64,000 nt of DNA from JAHIKV01 sp963733145 (GCA_963733145.1 CAVTCJ010000015.1:124001-188000); one strand, 5' to 3'; positions 42,402-51,854 are shown, counted from the first letter of the stretch. Notes: generated by a model not told the origin, from the sequence alone. Numbers and translations are program-made.

Positions 42402-43592
42402 ATGTACATTTTGACGCGGTACGTGGTCTGGGAGGTGTTCAAGTTCTTTCTGGCGGCGTTGGCTGCGCTGACGCTGATTACCACCATCGGGATGGGTTTC
42501 AAGGAAGGGATGCAGCTCGGCCTGCCGCCGCTGGTTCTGCTGCGAACGATGCCTTTCATGCTGCCGGAGATGCTGGGCATCACCATTCCCGCCGCCATGC
42601 TCTACTCGGTCAGCAGCGTCTTCGGGCGGATGACCGGGGCGAACGAGATCGTGGCCCTGAAGTCGCTGGGAATCAACCCGATGGCGGCCGTGTGGCCGGT
42701 GTTGGTGATGGCGGCCTTCTTCAGCCTGGGCACGGTGTGGATGTACGAGGTCTCCGCCACCTGGTGCAAGCCGACCGTGAAGCGGATCGCCTTCGAGTCG
42801 ATCGAGGAAGTCGCCTACTCCATGTTGCAGAAGAAAGGGACCTACGCCTGCGACCAGTTCAGCATCACCGTCAAAGCGGTCGAAGGCCGGCGGTTGATCC
42901 GCCCGATGATTACCGTGAAAGGGCAGCCCGGCCTGCCGCAGATCACACTCAACGCCGCCGAGGCCGAGTTGCGCTCCGATCTGAAGGCGGGGGTGCTGCG
43001 GATCATCTGCCGCCAAGGAGAGGTCGACATCGAGGGGCAACTAAGCGTGAGGTTTCCCGACGAGCGGGAGTACACCGTGCCGATCGTCGTCCCCCCGCCG
43101 CCGCAGTTCCATCGCGATTACGTCTCGCTGGGGAGCATTCCGCGGCTGATCAAAATCCTGCGAGCCAAGGAGGCGACCGCCGAGACCGAGTTGCGGCAAC
43201 TGGAAAACCTCCGCGCGGCGCACAAGGTTCTCGACGCGTCCGCCGATGAAGCCGACGCCGCCAAAATAAAACAGAAGACCAACAAGCTCGCCGAATACCG
43301 CAACGACATCCTGCGGCTGAAGACCGAGCCGTACCGCCGCTGGTCGAACGGGTTCACCTGCCTCTGTTTCGCGCTGATCGGCACGCCGGTGGCCATGCTC
43401 TGGAAACACGCCGACGCGCTGACGAATTTTTTCGTCTGCTTCCTGCCGATCCTGGCGATATACTATCCGCTGCTGATGTTCGGCGAGGACTTGTCGACCT
43501 CCGGCGTCTTGCCGCCGATCTCCTTCTGGATGGGCAACGTCGTGATCTCGATTCCCGCGGTCATTTTGCTGCGTCGGATCGTCCGGCATTAG
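42402..43592 (+). CDS. LptF/LptG-family permease
   Basis: 396 aa. N-terminal helices (VFKFFLAALAALTLITTIG, LLRTMPFMLPEMLGITIPAA), MLYSVSSVFGRMTGANEIVA and LKSLGINPMAAVWPVLVMAA, then a beta-jellyroll-like periplasmic part, and C-terminal helices (FTCLCFALIGTPVAMLWK, FFVCFLPILAIYYPLLMFG). This is the YjgP/YjgQ (LptF/G) layout of the ABC machinery that moves lipopolysaccharide to the outer membrane. A helical insert (ATAETELRQLENLRAAHKVL) precedes the last helices. The partner permease and LptB are not in the window. Confidence 0.88.
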   Translation: MYILTRYVVWEVFKFFLAALAALTLITTIGMGFKEGMQLGLPPLVLLRTMPFMLPEMLGITIPAAMLYSVSSVFGRMTGANEIVALKSLGINPMAAVWPVLVMAAFFSLGTVWMYEVSATWCKPTVKRIAFESIEEVAYSMLQKKGTYACDQFSITVKAVEGRRLIRPMITVKGQPGLPQITLNAAEAELRSDLKAGVLRIICRQGEVDIEGQLSVRFPDEREYTVPIVVPPPPQFHRDYVSLGSIPRLIKILRAKEATAETELRQLENLRAAHKVLDASADEADAAKIKQKTNKLAEYRNDILRLKTEPYRRWSNGFTCLCFALIGTPVAMLWKHADALTNFFVCFLPILAIYYPLLMFGEDLSTSGVLPPISFWMGNVVISIPAVILLRRIVRH

Positions 43593-43614
43593 GAGAGGGA
43601 TTGAAGAATCAATG

Positions 43615-43748
43615 TCAGTAGATGCAAATTCCGGTTTCTTTACGACAATTTCCGTTTAGCGGCCGTCGGCACGACGGCCATGTTGGCGGCGCAGGCCGTC
43701 GTGCCGACGGCCGCTAAACGGGAGTGCATCGGAATTTGGAACTACTGA
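43615..43748. repeat. Nested palindrome upstream of the E2 gene
   Basis: Outer arms TCAGTAGATGCAAATTCCG and CGGAATTTGGAACTACTGA around an inner inverted repeat (43654-43719) of the GGCCGTCGGCACGACGGCC family. The rest of the 344-bp gap has a GCGACTGCGGTCGCGGG hairpin (about 43768-43788) and no gene. Confidence 0.85.
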
Positions 43749-43936
43749 ATGTATATCGACAAACGCCCCGCGACTGCGGTCGCGGGGGAATTGCGGCGTT
43801 TTCCACCCCGCCGGACGCAGCCGGCGGGCGTTTACCCGACATTTTTTGATCTGAGAGTCATTTAATTCGAGTGTGTTGATTTCCAGACGCGTTCTCACAT
43901 AATAACGTTGATCATATTTATGGTGTAAAATTGACT

Positions 43937-45265
43937 ATGAACACAGAATTCAAGCTTCCCGAGATTGGCGAAAACGTCGAGGGCGGAGACGTAGTCAGCG
44001 TGCTGGTGCGCGAGGGGGACGTGATTGCCGCCAACGACGGGGTGATCGAACTGGAAACCGACAAGGCCGTGCTGGAAATCCCTTGTCCACTGGCCGGAAA
44101 GGTCACTAAAGTCCTCGTCGCCAAGGGGCAGGCCGTCAAGGTCGGGCAGGCGTTGCTGGCCGTCGAGACGAAAGAATCCGCAAAGCCGCAGCCGCCGGTC
44201 GCGCCCGATGCGAAACCGCAAGCGGGCGGAGCGCCCGATGCGAAGCCGCAAGCGGCCACCAAGCCCCCACCGCCGGTCGCGCCGGAAGCACCGTCGACAG
44301 CGCCCGCGGGGCCCGAGGCCCGGCGTCTGGCCCGCGAGTTGGGCGTCGATCTGGCCACCGTGCAAGGGTCCGGCAAGCGGGGACGGATCACCGTCGAGGA
44401 CGTCCGCGCCGCCGGGTCTGACGCCACTGCCGGCTCGCCGGGTGCCACTGCTGGCTCGCCCAGCAGTGCGGAACCGTCGCGTGAGCCGTCGCCGGGCATT
44501 CCCGCCCAGCGCGGCAGCCGCGAGCCGGCCGTTCCGCCGGGCGAATTGGGCGCGGACGCCTACGGCCCGGTCCGCCGCGAGCGGATGTCGAAAATCCGCC
44601 GCACCATCGCCGCCCAAATGGTCAAGTCGGCAACCACCATTCCCCACGTCACCAACTTCGACGACGCCGACGTGACCGAACTGGAGCGGATGCGGAAGAC
44701 CATTCCGCCGGCCTACCTCGGCCCGACGATCAAGCTGACGGCGATGCCCTTCGTGATCCGCTCGGTCGCGCTGGCCTTGCGGCAACATCCGCTGCTGAAC
44801 GCCAGCCTCGACGACGAGCGGGAAGAGATCGTGTACAAGCAGTACGTCAACGTGGGCGTGGCGGTCGATACGCCCCGGGGCCTGGTCGTGCCCGTGCTCC
44901 GCAACGCCGATCGGATGAGCATCTTGCACATCGCCCGCGAGCTGACGCTGCTGGCCGCCCGGGCCCGCTCGGCCGAGTTCACGGTCGACGAGCTGCGCGG
45001 CGGGACGTTCACGATCAGCAATCTGGGCGCGGTGGGCGGCGTCTACAGCACGCCGATCATCAATCATCCGGAAGTGGCCATCCTGCTGCTGGGCCGCTCG
45101 CGCTGGACGCTCTCCGTGTTCGAGGGCAAGATCGAGGGCCGGCTGAAGATGCCGCTGAGCCTCTCCTACGATCACCGCGTAGTGGACGGCGCCGCCGCCG
45201 GCCGCTTCTCGAACGACGTTATTGACTATCTCCAGTCGCCCGGTAAACTGCTGCTGACAAAGTAG
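43937..45265 (+). CDS. Dihydrolipoamide acyltransferase (E2) of a 2-oxo acid dehydrogenase complex
   Basis: 442 aa. Lipoyl domain at the N-terminus (FKLPEIGENVEGGDVVSVLV, ELETDKAVLEIPCPLAG with the lipoylated Lys), Ala/Pro linker, peripheral-subunit-binding domain (ARRLARELGVDLATVQGSGK then RGRITVEDV), second linker, and the acyltransferase core (RRERMSKIRRTIAAQMVKSA, GTFTISNLGAVGGVYSTPII, SLSYDHRVVDGAAAGRF with catalytic His and Asp). The first linker contains two GCGAAACCGCAAGC repeats coding DAKPQAGGAPDAKPQA. ATG 43937 preferred over an in-frame TTG two codons upstream. No E1 gene lies in the window. Confidence 0.93.
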   Translation: MNTEFKLPEIGENVEGGDVVSVLVREGDVIAANDGVIELETDKAVLEIPCPLAGKVTKVLVAKGQAVKVGQALLAVETKESAKPQPPVAPDAKPQAGGAPDAKPQAATKPPPPVAPEAPSTAPAGPEARRLARELGVDLATVQGSGKRGRITVEDVRAAGSDATAGSPGATAGSPSSAEPSREPSPGIPAQRGSREPAVPPGELGADAYGPVRRERMSKIRRTIAAQMVKSATTIPHVTNFDDADVTELERMRKTIPPAYLGPTIKLTAMPFVIRSVALALRQHPLLNASLDDEREEIVYKQYVNVGVAVDTPRGLVVPVLRNADRMSILHIARELTLLAARARSAEFTVDELRGGTFTISNLGAVGGVYSTPIINHPEVAILLLGRSRWTLSVFEGKIEGRLKMPLSLSYDHRVVDGAAAGRFSNDVIDYLQSPGKLLLTK

Positions 45266-45289
45266 GCGGCGTGCGAATCGCGCCGAATC

Positions 45290-45450
45290 GTTTAGCCCCG
45301 GCGTCCACGCCGGGTGGGCAACGCAACGGCCAATAAATCTTGACCTACCCGGCGTGGACGCCGGGGCTAAGGATCGGCAAATTAATAACTGTCGCATTTC
45401 AGAAGGGGACAGTCCCATTTTCGTCGAACGAAAATTGGGACAGTCCCCCA
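45290..45450. repeat. AGCCCCGGCGTCCACGCCGG pair and a GGGACAGTCCC palindrome
   Basis: Inverted pair 45290-45370 followed by GGGACAGTCCCATTTTCGT and its complement (45416-45449), between the E2 and E3 genes. Confidence 0.85.
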
Positions 45451-45518
45451 CTTATTGATTCGCCGGCCCTAAACAACTGCATCGGACGCATCCCGAACCC
45501 CCAACCCCGAATCCCCCC

Positions 45519-46946
45519 ATGCACACTCAACTCTGCGTTCTCGGCGGTGGGCCGGGCGGATACGCCGCCGCCTTTCTCGCCGCCGACCTGGGCATGAACG
45601 TCACCCTGGTCGATCTCGAATCGCGGCTGGGCGGTTGCTGCCTGCTGCGCGGCTGCATCCCCTCGAAAACCCTGCTGCACGTCGCCAAATCCATCGAAGA
45701 AGCCAAACACCTCGCCCAGTGGGGCGTCGCCTTCGCCGATCCGAAAATCGATCTCGACGCCCTGCGGGAGCGGAAAGAGAAGATCATCGCCTCGCTGACC
45801 GGCGGATTGAAACAACTCGCCGCCAAGCGAAAGGTGACCGTCGTCCGTGCCCGCGCCGCTTTCGAGAATTCGCAAACGCTGAAGCTCGCAGCGGTCGACG
45901 GCAATCCGCCGGCCGACGAGCGGATTACGTTCGACCAGTGCATCGTGGCCACGGGCTCCAGCCCGGCGCGGATAGCGGCGTTCGATTTGCCCACGCCGCG
46001 GGTGATGGATTCGACGGGGGCCTTGGAATTGCCCGACGTGCCCAAGTCGCTGCTCGTGGTGGGCGGGGGCTACATCGGCCTGGAAATGGGCACGATCTAC
46101 GCCGCCCTGGGCGCGGCCGTGACGGTGGTTGAAATGACCGACGGCCTCTTGCCCGGCGCAGACCGCGACCTGGTCCGCCCGCTGCAAAAGAGACTCCAAA
46201 GCACCTTCAAGGCGATTCATCTGAATACGAAAGTCGCCGCGATGACCGACAAAAAGGATTCCATCGAAGTCGCTTTCGAGGGGGACGTCCCCGAACCGGT
46301 GCAACGCTTCGACCGCGTGCTGCTCTGCGTCGGCCGACGGCCTAACAGCGCGGGCATCGGCCTGGAAAAGACGCAGGTTGAAATTGACGAACAGGGCTTC
46401 ATCGTCGTCGATCCGCAGCGTCGCACCGCCGATCCGCACATCCTGGCCATCGGCGACGTGGCGGGGCAGCCGCTGTTGGCCCACAAAGCGGCACACGAAG
46501 GCAAAGCGGCCGTCGAAGCCCTGACCGGAAAATCCGCCGCCTTCGAGCCGCGGGCCATTCCGGCCGTCATCTTCACCGATCCCGAAATCGCCTGGGCCGG
46601 CCTGACCGAGACCGAGGCGAAAGCCCGGGGAGTGCCATACGAGGCGGCGCAGTTCCCCTGGGCGGCCAGCGGCCGCGCGCTGAGCGTTGGACGGACCGAG
46701 GGGCTGACGAAATGGCTCGTCGATCCGCAAACCGAGCGCGTCCTCGGCTGCGGCATCGTCGGCGTCAATGCCGGCGAGTTGATCGGCGAGGCCGTGCTGG
46801 CCATCGAAATGGGCTGCTCGGTCCGCGACCTGATCGAGGCCATCCATCCCCACCCAACGCTCAGCGAAACCCTGGGCGCGGCGGCCGAAGTCAATCTGGG
46901 CGTGGCCACCGACCTCTATCGCCCAAAGCGGGAGCGGAAGAAATAG
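45519..46946 (+). CDS. lpdA: Dihydrolipoamide dehydrogenase (E3)
   Basis: 475 aa flavoprotein that reoxidises E2 dihydrolipoamide with NAD+. FAD site VLGGGPGGYAAAFLAADLG, redox disulfide GGCCLLRGCIPSKTLL (second and last Cys), NAD site LLVVGGGYIGLEMGTIYAAL, second FAD motif TADPHILAIGDVAGQPLLAH, and the C-terminal catalytic HPHPTLSETLGAA with His-Glu. All key residues intact. Same strand as E2, 253 bp downstream across palindromes, so it is probably the same unit. Confidence 0.95.
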   Translation: MHTQLCVLGGGPGGYAAAFLAADLGMNVTLVDLESRLGGCCLLRGCIPSKTLLHVAKSIEEAKHLAQWGVAFADPKIDLDALRERKEKIIASLTGGLKQLAAKRKVTVVRARAAFENSQTLKLAAVDGNPPADERITFDQCIVATGSSPARIAAFDLPTPRVMDSTGALELPDVPKSLLVVGGGYIGLEMGTIYAALGAAVTVVEMTDGLLPGADRDLVRPLQKRLQSTFKAIHLNTKVAAMTDKKDSIEVAFEGDVPEPVQRFDRVLLCVGRRPNSAGIGLEKTQVEIDEQGFIVVDPQRRTADPHILAIGDVAGQPLLAHKAAHEGKAAVEALTGKSAAFEPRAIPAVIFTDPEIAWAGLTETEAKARGVPYEAAQFPWAASGRALSVGRTEGLTKWLVDPQTERVLGCGIVGVNAGELIGEAVLAIEMGCSVRDLIEAIHPHPTLSETLGAAAEVNLGVATDLYRPKRERKK

Positions 46947-46953
46947 GCCAAGA

Positions 46954-47045
46954 AATAGAAAAAGAAGGGTGAAGAGAGAAGAGAGAGGAGCGATGCGTGG
47001 CATTGCTTCCGTCTCTCTTCTCTCTTCGCTTTTCTCCCTTCTTTG
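46954..47045. terminator. Long purine/pyrimidine inverted repeat between convergent genes
   Basis: AAGGGTGAAGAGAGAAGAGA on the left pairs with TCTCTTCTCTCTTCGCTTTT on the right. It lies just after the E3 stop and before the stop of the convergent DUF3467 gene, where a bidirectional terminator would be useful; it may equally be a dispersed repeat. Confidence 0.5.
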
Positions 47046-47069
47046 CCTTCAGCCTGCACGGCGCCGCGA

Positions 47070-47462
47070 CTAGCCGCGGGCTTGTCCCGGCGGGGCCTGG
47101 CGAACCCGCTTCTGCACGTCCGTCTCCAGCACGCCGAAGGTGGCTTCGTGCCGCTGGATGGTCAACTGCAAGGCGTGCAACATCCGCTTGGCCGTGTAGA
47201 AGTTGGTAATGATCCGCTGCGTGACCGGGATCGGATGCGTGGGGATGCCGAACGGCTGGGGATTCAAGCCGAAATCGATAATCAGTTCTTCCGGCGTGCC
47301 GGTTACCCGGCAGAAGTTGGCGTATAGCGCCATTACCTTGGAATCGTCGATCTCCACCTGAACGCGTTGCGGCTGGGGAGGCGTTTGCCCGGCGGGCGCG
47401 CTGCCCGATTCGAGAGCGGGGGGGGTAGCGGGGGTTTCTTCGGGCTTATCGGACTTGGCCAC
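47070..47462 (-). CDS. DUF3467-domain protein
   Basis: 130 aa. A Pro/Ala-rich N-terminus is followed by VQVEIDDSKVMALYANFCRV, TGTPEELIIDFGLNPQPFG, VTQRIITNFYTAKRMLHALQ, the DUF3467 fold (small cytoplasmic proteins of unknown function common in planctomycetes). The C-terminus FGVLETDVQKRVRQAPPG is basic. No operon partner. Confidence 0.85.
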   Translation of the reverse strand: MAKSDKPEETPATPPALESGSAPAGQTPPQPQRVQVEIDDSKVMALYANFCRVTGTPEELIIDFGLNPQPFGIPTHPIPVTQRIITNFYTAKRMLHALQLTIQRHEATFGVLETDVQKRVRQAPPGQARG

Positions 47463-47569
47463 GGAAAGCTCCTCTCATTTCAAAATTCTGACTGTCCATG
47501 AAAAATACACGACACCGCAATTATAGCACGTTATCTTGAAAAGTAATGGCTTGGATGACCGGTAAAGTG

Positions 47570-47760
47570 TGCGGGGTGGCATTGGCGTCTCACCAGTGCT
47601 GCGAAGAACACGGACAAAATGCCCGTGCCGCCCCGCAAACCATTTAGCCCCCCGTGAATACACGGGGGGCACGGTTTGGAACGTCATCCAGCGCCGCCCC
47701 CGGTGTATTCACCGGGGGCTAAATGAGATTGCACCGGGGGCTAAATTGTACTTGCCGGGG
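47570..47760. repeat. Mixed palindromes in a 472-bp gap
   Basis: GGGGTGGCATTGGCGTCTC to GCCGTGCCGCCCC arms (about 47573-47637) and TTAGCCCCCCGTGAATACAC versus GTGTATTCACCGGGGGCTAA (47643-47720), plus a further half copy. No gene or structured RNA is evident in 47463-47934. Confidence 0.7.
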
Positions 47761-47934
47761 GGATAAATAGTTGCCGCATGTAGGATTTCCCCAAATCGAG
47801 GCAAAGTCCACGTTCAACTTTGCCGATTATTTCGACGGCGTTGAGTAGGTAGGCTTTGCGGGATGGATTGCGCAAAGCCCGATACATACGTAGATTAACA
47901 CGAATCGCACTTATCGCGAAACGCGGGACATACC

Positions 47935-49002
47935 ATGACCACCACTCGCTTGCCTGTTCGATCGCTCCGGCCGCTCCTGTTGACGATCTGCGGGCTGATC
48001 GTGCTGGCCGGCTGCCAAGCGGTCGACTACTACGACTCGTCGTTGCAGCAGCCGGTGCCGGGGCAACTGGCCCCGCCGCGGGAAAAAGAGATGGTCTCGC
48101 TGCCGGCCTACAGGGTCGAGCCGCCCGACATCTTGAGCATTGAGATGCTCAAAATGGTCCCCCGTCCGCCCTATCGGATTGACATCTACGACGTGCTGCA
48201 AATCAAGGTGCTGGGGACGCTGCTGGACCAGCCGATCGACGGCTTCTTCCTGGTCGAGGGCGAGGGGATCGTCACGCTCGGTCCGGCCTACGGCCGGGTG
48301 CGGGTGGCCGGCATGACCGTCGAGCACGCCTCCGAAGCGATCAAGACCAAACTCAGCGAGGTGTTGACCAAGCCGGAGGTGTCGGTGCAGTTGGCCCGCA
48401 CCGCCGGACTCCCGCCGGTGACCGGCGAGTACATGGTCGGGCCGGACGGCACGATCAACCTGCGCGAGTACGGCACGATGAACGTGGCCGGCAAGACGGT
48501 GACGCAAATCCGCCTCGACCTGCAGCGGCACCTCGCGCAATACTTCGACATGCCGCAGGTGGCGGTCGACGTGCGGCAATTCAACAGCAAGGTGTTTTAC
48601 GTGATCACGGCGGGCGGGGGACTGGGCGACAACGTCCGCCGCATCCCCATCACCGGCAACGAGACGGTGCTCGACGCGATCAGCGCGGTCGACGGGCTGT
48701 CGCAGGTGTCGAGCGCGGACATTTGGGTGGCCCGGCCCGCGCCCGGCGGGTTCGGCTGCGAGCAGATCATGCCGGTGGACTACGCGGCCATCGCCCAGGG
48801 CGGCTCGGCGGCGACAAACTATCAGATCATGCCCGGCGACCGGCTGTTCATCGCCAGCGACAACCTGATTGCGGCGAACACGTTCATCTCGAAGGTGACG
48901 GCGCCGGTGGAACGGCTGTTGGGCATCGCCTCGTTGAGCACCTCGGCGGTCCGCGGCTGGCAAACCATGGGCCGAAATTACAACCGGACCCGGTCTTATT
49001 GA
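47935..49002 (+). CDS. Wza-like polysaccharide export lipoprotein
   Basis: 355 aa. Lipobox signal LLLTICGLIVLAGCQAVDYY. Polysaccharide-biosynthesis/export domain YRIDIYDVLQIKVLGTLLDQ followed by SLBB-like modules (VAGMTVEHASEAIKTKLSEV, GEYMVGPDGTINLREYGTMN, FYVITAGGGLGDNVRRIPIT, GNETVLDAISAVDGLSQ). It would form or line an outer-membrane channel for exopolysaccharide. A second partial export motif (PPDILSIEMLKMVPRPP) precedes the first. No other capsule gene follows directly. Confidence 0.88.
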   Translation: MTTTRLPVRSLRPLLLTICGLIVLAGCQAVDYYDSSLQQPVPGQLAPPREKEMVSLPAYRVEPPDILSIEMLKMVPRPPYRIDIYDVLQIKVLGTLLDQPIDGFFLVEGEGIVTLGPAYGRVRVAGMTVEHASEAIKTKLSEVLTKPEVSVQLARTAGLPPVTGEYMVGPDGTINLREYGTMNVAGKTVTQIRLDLQRHLAQYFDMPQVAVDVRQFNSKVFYVITAGGGLGDNVRRIPITGNETVLDAISAVDGLSQVSSADIWVARPAPGGFGCEQIMPVDYAAIAQGGSAATNYQIMPGDRLFIASDNLIAANTFISKVTAPVERLLGIASLSTSAVRGWQTMGRNYNRTRSY

Positions 49003-49024
49003 CGTAGTGGTTAGCGGCTAGTTC

Positions 49025-49107
49025 GTGGGGTGGGACAAGCGAAGCGCGGTCCCACCAATAACGGTGAAAATCGTGGTGGGACCGCGCTTCGCTTGTCCCA
49101 CCCTACG
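49025..49107. repeat. GGTGGGACAAGCGAAGCG palindrome, copy 1
   Basis: Arms of about 32 bp. Other copies at 50187-50270 and 62393-62476, the last with a GCTTTAGCG variant in the stem carried by both arms (compensated change). Confidence 0.9.
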
Positions 49108-49288
49108 GAGATGCCGGGGACTAAACGCCCCGCGGATGCGGTCGCGGGGGCGCGGCGTGATTTGCCATGCCTGCGCCTTATGGGGGGGCGTGCCGGTTCG
49201 ATTTCCATTGAAAAAATCTTCTGCGCGGTACAATTCTAGTGGCAAAATAGACACTCTTGTCTTCGTATTCGATGCGAGGTGACGAATT

Positions 49289-50117
49289 ATGAATATTACA
49301 GTGGGAATTGGAGCGATGTTGTTGGGCGGTTGGGTGTTGACCGCGCCGAGCAATGTGAACAATTTGCCGCCGCTCGAGCCGATGGAGCAGTACTATCAGG
49401 CCGAGGCGCCCGCCCCGTCCCAAGCTGCCCCCGCCGAGAATCCGACTCCACACAGCGGGCGGTCGCTTCGCCAGCCAACCCTCGGGAGTATGCCGGGGAA
49501 CGAGCCCGGACTTCCATACCCGCCGAACGCCGGGCAACCCCTGCCGAACGGACAACAGCAACCGGGCGCAACGGCGCAGGCAACCTCGGCCGGTGCCGGG
49601 AGGATGAATCTGCCGCTTCCGCCCACCGCCCCGTCTTCCGCGGAGGGTCAGGGTCCGGGAACGTCGGAGCAGGCGTTTGGCTCGGGAGGGCTTCAGATGC
49701 CCGTCGCCCCCACTGCGCCACCGCCATCGGCCCAGGGAAGTCCCGCGTCCGGCGGCGCTATGCCTCCGATGAGTATGCCGGCGGCTTCTCGTCCATCGTT
49801 CGGCGGCGCTTCACCGACGGCCCCAAAGGCGTTCTCGACTTACAATCCATTCGCCTCCGGCGTCAGCCCCTATATGAACCTCTTCCGCCCCAACAGTCTC
49901 GGAACGGTGGACAACTATACCACGCTCGTCCGTCCGGCCCTTGAACAACGCACCGCTAATCAGCGGTACAACATGGACATTTTCGGCCTGGAACGCCGGG
50001 CAGCGCATTCAGCAGGAGGCGCTCCAGCGGATGGGGACGGAACAGCGGACATTGCAGGGAGTCGGCACGCCGCAGTATTACATGAACTACGGCGGATACT
50101 ACGGCAACCGTCAATAG
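49289..50117 (+). CDS. Proline-rich protein of unknown function (one frameshift near 49990)
   Basis: About 276 aa after removing one extra G. N-terminus MNITVGIGAMLLGGWVLTAP could be a weak signal. The bulk is low-complexity Pro, Ala, Ser, Gly, Gln (APAPSQAAPAENPTPHSG, NLPLPPTAPSSAEGQGPG). The last part is ordered: FNPFASGVSPYMNLFR-like, RPALEQRTANQRYNMDIFGL then NAGQRIQQEALQRMGTEQRT and YYMNYGGYYGNRQ. No family recognised; probably exported and surface-associated, by composition only. Confidence 0.6.
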
Positions 50118-50186
50118 ACCGATCCCGCCCCTTCCTATCGCGTAGGACGGGTTGCCAACCTGTCCTGCTTTGATGCTGTTGCGGGT

Positions 50187-50270
50187 CGTAGGGTGGGACA
50201 AGCGAAGCGCGGTCCCACCATGTTTTTCGCCGTTATTGGTGGGATCGTGCTTCGCTTGTCCCACCCTACG
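50187..50270. repeat. GGTGGGACAAGCGAAGCG palindrome, copy 2
   Basis: Full inverted repeat 70 bp after the Pro-rich gene; flanked by TAGGACGGGTTGCCAACCTG-like direct repeats at about 50141 and 50313. Confidence 0.88.
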
Positions 50271-50341
50271 CACGCTTTCCGCAATAGAAACTGCTTTGAC
50301 TTCTGCCCCGGCGTAGGACGGGTTGCCGACCTGCCCGGCAT

Positions 50342-50785
50342 TCATCGCGGCAGGATTACGTCGGAGAGCATGAATCTCCGCAACGATTTGACCACGCCGA
50401 TAAATTGTCGCAGATCGACCGGCTTGGTCAGATAATCTTTCACGTGCGGATTTTCGGCCCGGAGAATTTCCTGATTCGCGGGGGAACCGGTCAGCACGAC
50501 CACGGGAATGGATCCCAGTTGCGGATCGGCTTTCAGGTCTTGGAGGATTTCGCGGCCGCTTTTCTTGGGCAGGTTGAAGTCCAGGAGAATCACGTCGGGG
50601 CGCGGGACGCGGCGGTATCTGTCTCGGCGGAGGAGAAAATCCATCGCCTCCTCGCCGTCGCGGACGAGACTCACCCGGCAGGGCACCTCGCCCTGATGGA
50701 GGGCCTCGATCGTCATGCCGGCGTCCTCCAGGTCGTCTTCGACGAGGAGGATTTCCATGGGCCTGCCGACGGCGTTGGGGGTCAT
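50342..50785 (-). CDS. Stand-alone response regulator (Rcp1/CheY type)
   Basis: 147 aa. MEILLVEDDLEDAGMTIEAL, phospho-Asp in VILLDFNLPKKSGREILQDL, Thr in IPVVVLTGSPANQE, Lys in VKDYLTKPVDLRQFIGVV. No output domain. The long beta3-alpha3 loop (LLRRDRYRRVPRPDV) is typical of regulators acting with phytochrome-like or hybrid kinases. Start ATG 50785 overlaps the stop of the upstream beta-helix gene by four bases (ATGA), which supports this start and implies cotranslation. Confidence 0.9.
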   Translation of the reverse strand: MTPNAVGRPMEILLVEDDLEDAGMTIEALHQGEVPCRVSLVRDGEEAMDFLLRRDRYRRVPRPDVILLDFNLPKKSGREILQDLKADPQLGSIPVVVLTGSPANQEILRAENPHVKDYLTKPVDLRQFIGVVKSLRRFMLSDVILPR

Positions 50786-51732
50786 GATTTCGGTTCCCGT
50801 TCGGCTTTGGGGGGGAACTGATCGATTCCGCCGTGCAGCGGTTTTCCGTCGATGGCGACGCGCCCCCCGCGATCGACCCAGCCCGGGGCGGTGTTGCCCA
50901 GCAGGAGCGATTTGCGGACTTGCGTGTCCGAGTATGGAAGGGTCAAGAGTTGGGCCGTCCCGTTGTTGCCCAGCGCGCCGTTGTCGATCACGACCGTCGA
51001 GGCCCCGCCGACCGCTACGCCGCTGCGGCCGTTGCCGCGGCACATCACCCCGGAGAGCGTAACGTGTCGGGCGGTGTTGCTCAGGCTGATGCCGTCCAGT
51101 TGGAAGCCTTGCACGGTCAGATCGGCAATCAGCACGTTGTCGACGTGGAACAACGTAATCCCCGTTTGCCGGTCGGCGCAGGCCAGATCATATTCGTCCG
51201 GCAGCTTGTTCTTTTCGGCGCGGAAATATATTATCCCGTTCAGCGAGCACCACTGCAGCGGTTCGAGTTTCGGCGGGCGGCGGGCGGCGATCGGGACGGC
51301 GACCCTCGGCACCGGCCGGCCGTCGAGAAACAATTGCTGATGCGACATCCGCCGCGGAGTGAAGGAAAAGACCGCCCCTTCGTAATTCTTCCACAGCCGG
51401 GGATCAATCGGCTTCGACCCGTCGAGGATGGCGCCGTTGCCGCGGATCGTAAAGGGACGGCCGGGATCGCCGCCGTCGCGGCTCCCCACCAGGCTGACGC
51501 TCTCGTAATAGGGCTGGTCGTTGTGGGCCAGCACGATCGTATCGCCGTGCTGCGCCAACTGGATGGCCTTGGCCAGGGTCCGCACCGGGCCGTTCTGCTC
51601 GGGCGTGTTCCGCGGCAGAATGCCGGCAAATCGGTCGTCGCCGGCGACGTTGTCGACATATATCTCCCGCCCCAACGCCGGGACGGCCAGCAGCATCGCC
51701 AGCAACAGGCTCTGTAATGGAATAATCCGCAT
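50782..51732 (-). CDS. Secreted right-handed beta-helix protein
   Basis: 316 aa. Signal peptide MRIIPLQSLLLAMLLAVPAL, then REIYVDNVAGDDRFAGILPR with PVRTLAKAIQLAQHGDTIVL, the common start of secreted parallel beta-helix (pectate lyase-like, DUF1565) proteins, and PbH1 rungs such as LIADLTVQGFQLDGISLSNT and GNGRSGVAVGGASTVVIDNG. Likely binds or cleaves polysaccharide. Start 51732 has a GGGAG Shine-Dalgarno; ATG 51747 is an alternative. Confidence 0.82.
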   Translation of the reverse strand: MRIIPLQSLLLAMLLAVPALGREIYVDNVAGDDRFAGILPRNTPEQNGPVRTLAKAIQLAQHGDTIVLAHNDQPYYESVSLVGSRDGGDPGRPFTIRGNGAILDGSKPIDPRLWKNYEGAVFSFTPRRMSHQQLFLDGRPVPRVAVPIAARRPPKLEPLQWCSLNGIIYFRAEKNKLPDEYDLACADRQTGITLFHVDNVLIADLTVQGFQLDGISLSNTARHVTLSGVMCRGNGRSGVAVGGASTVVIDNGALGNNGTAQLLTLPYSDTQVRKSLLLGNTAPGWVDRGGRVAIDGKPLHGGIDQFPPKAEREPKS

Positions 51733-51854
51733 AATCCGCTCCCCCATGGGTTTTCGTCCGCTTCCATCAATTGTAGCATATTTGGAGCGGTCGGCAGGGT
51801 TCGTAGGGTGCCTGAAACGCACCATGTGCTGCTGAAAGCGAAAGGACCATCGCC

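Noticed and set aside
47463..47934. tRNA or structured regulatory RNA in the gap before the export lipoprotein
   Set aside because: Stems found there are members of dispersed palindrome families; no cloverleaf, T-loop or riboswitch core is visible.
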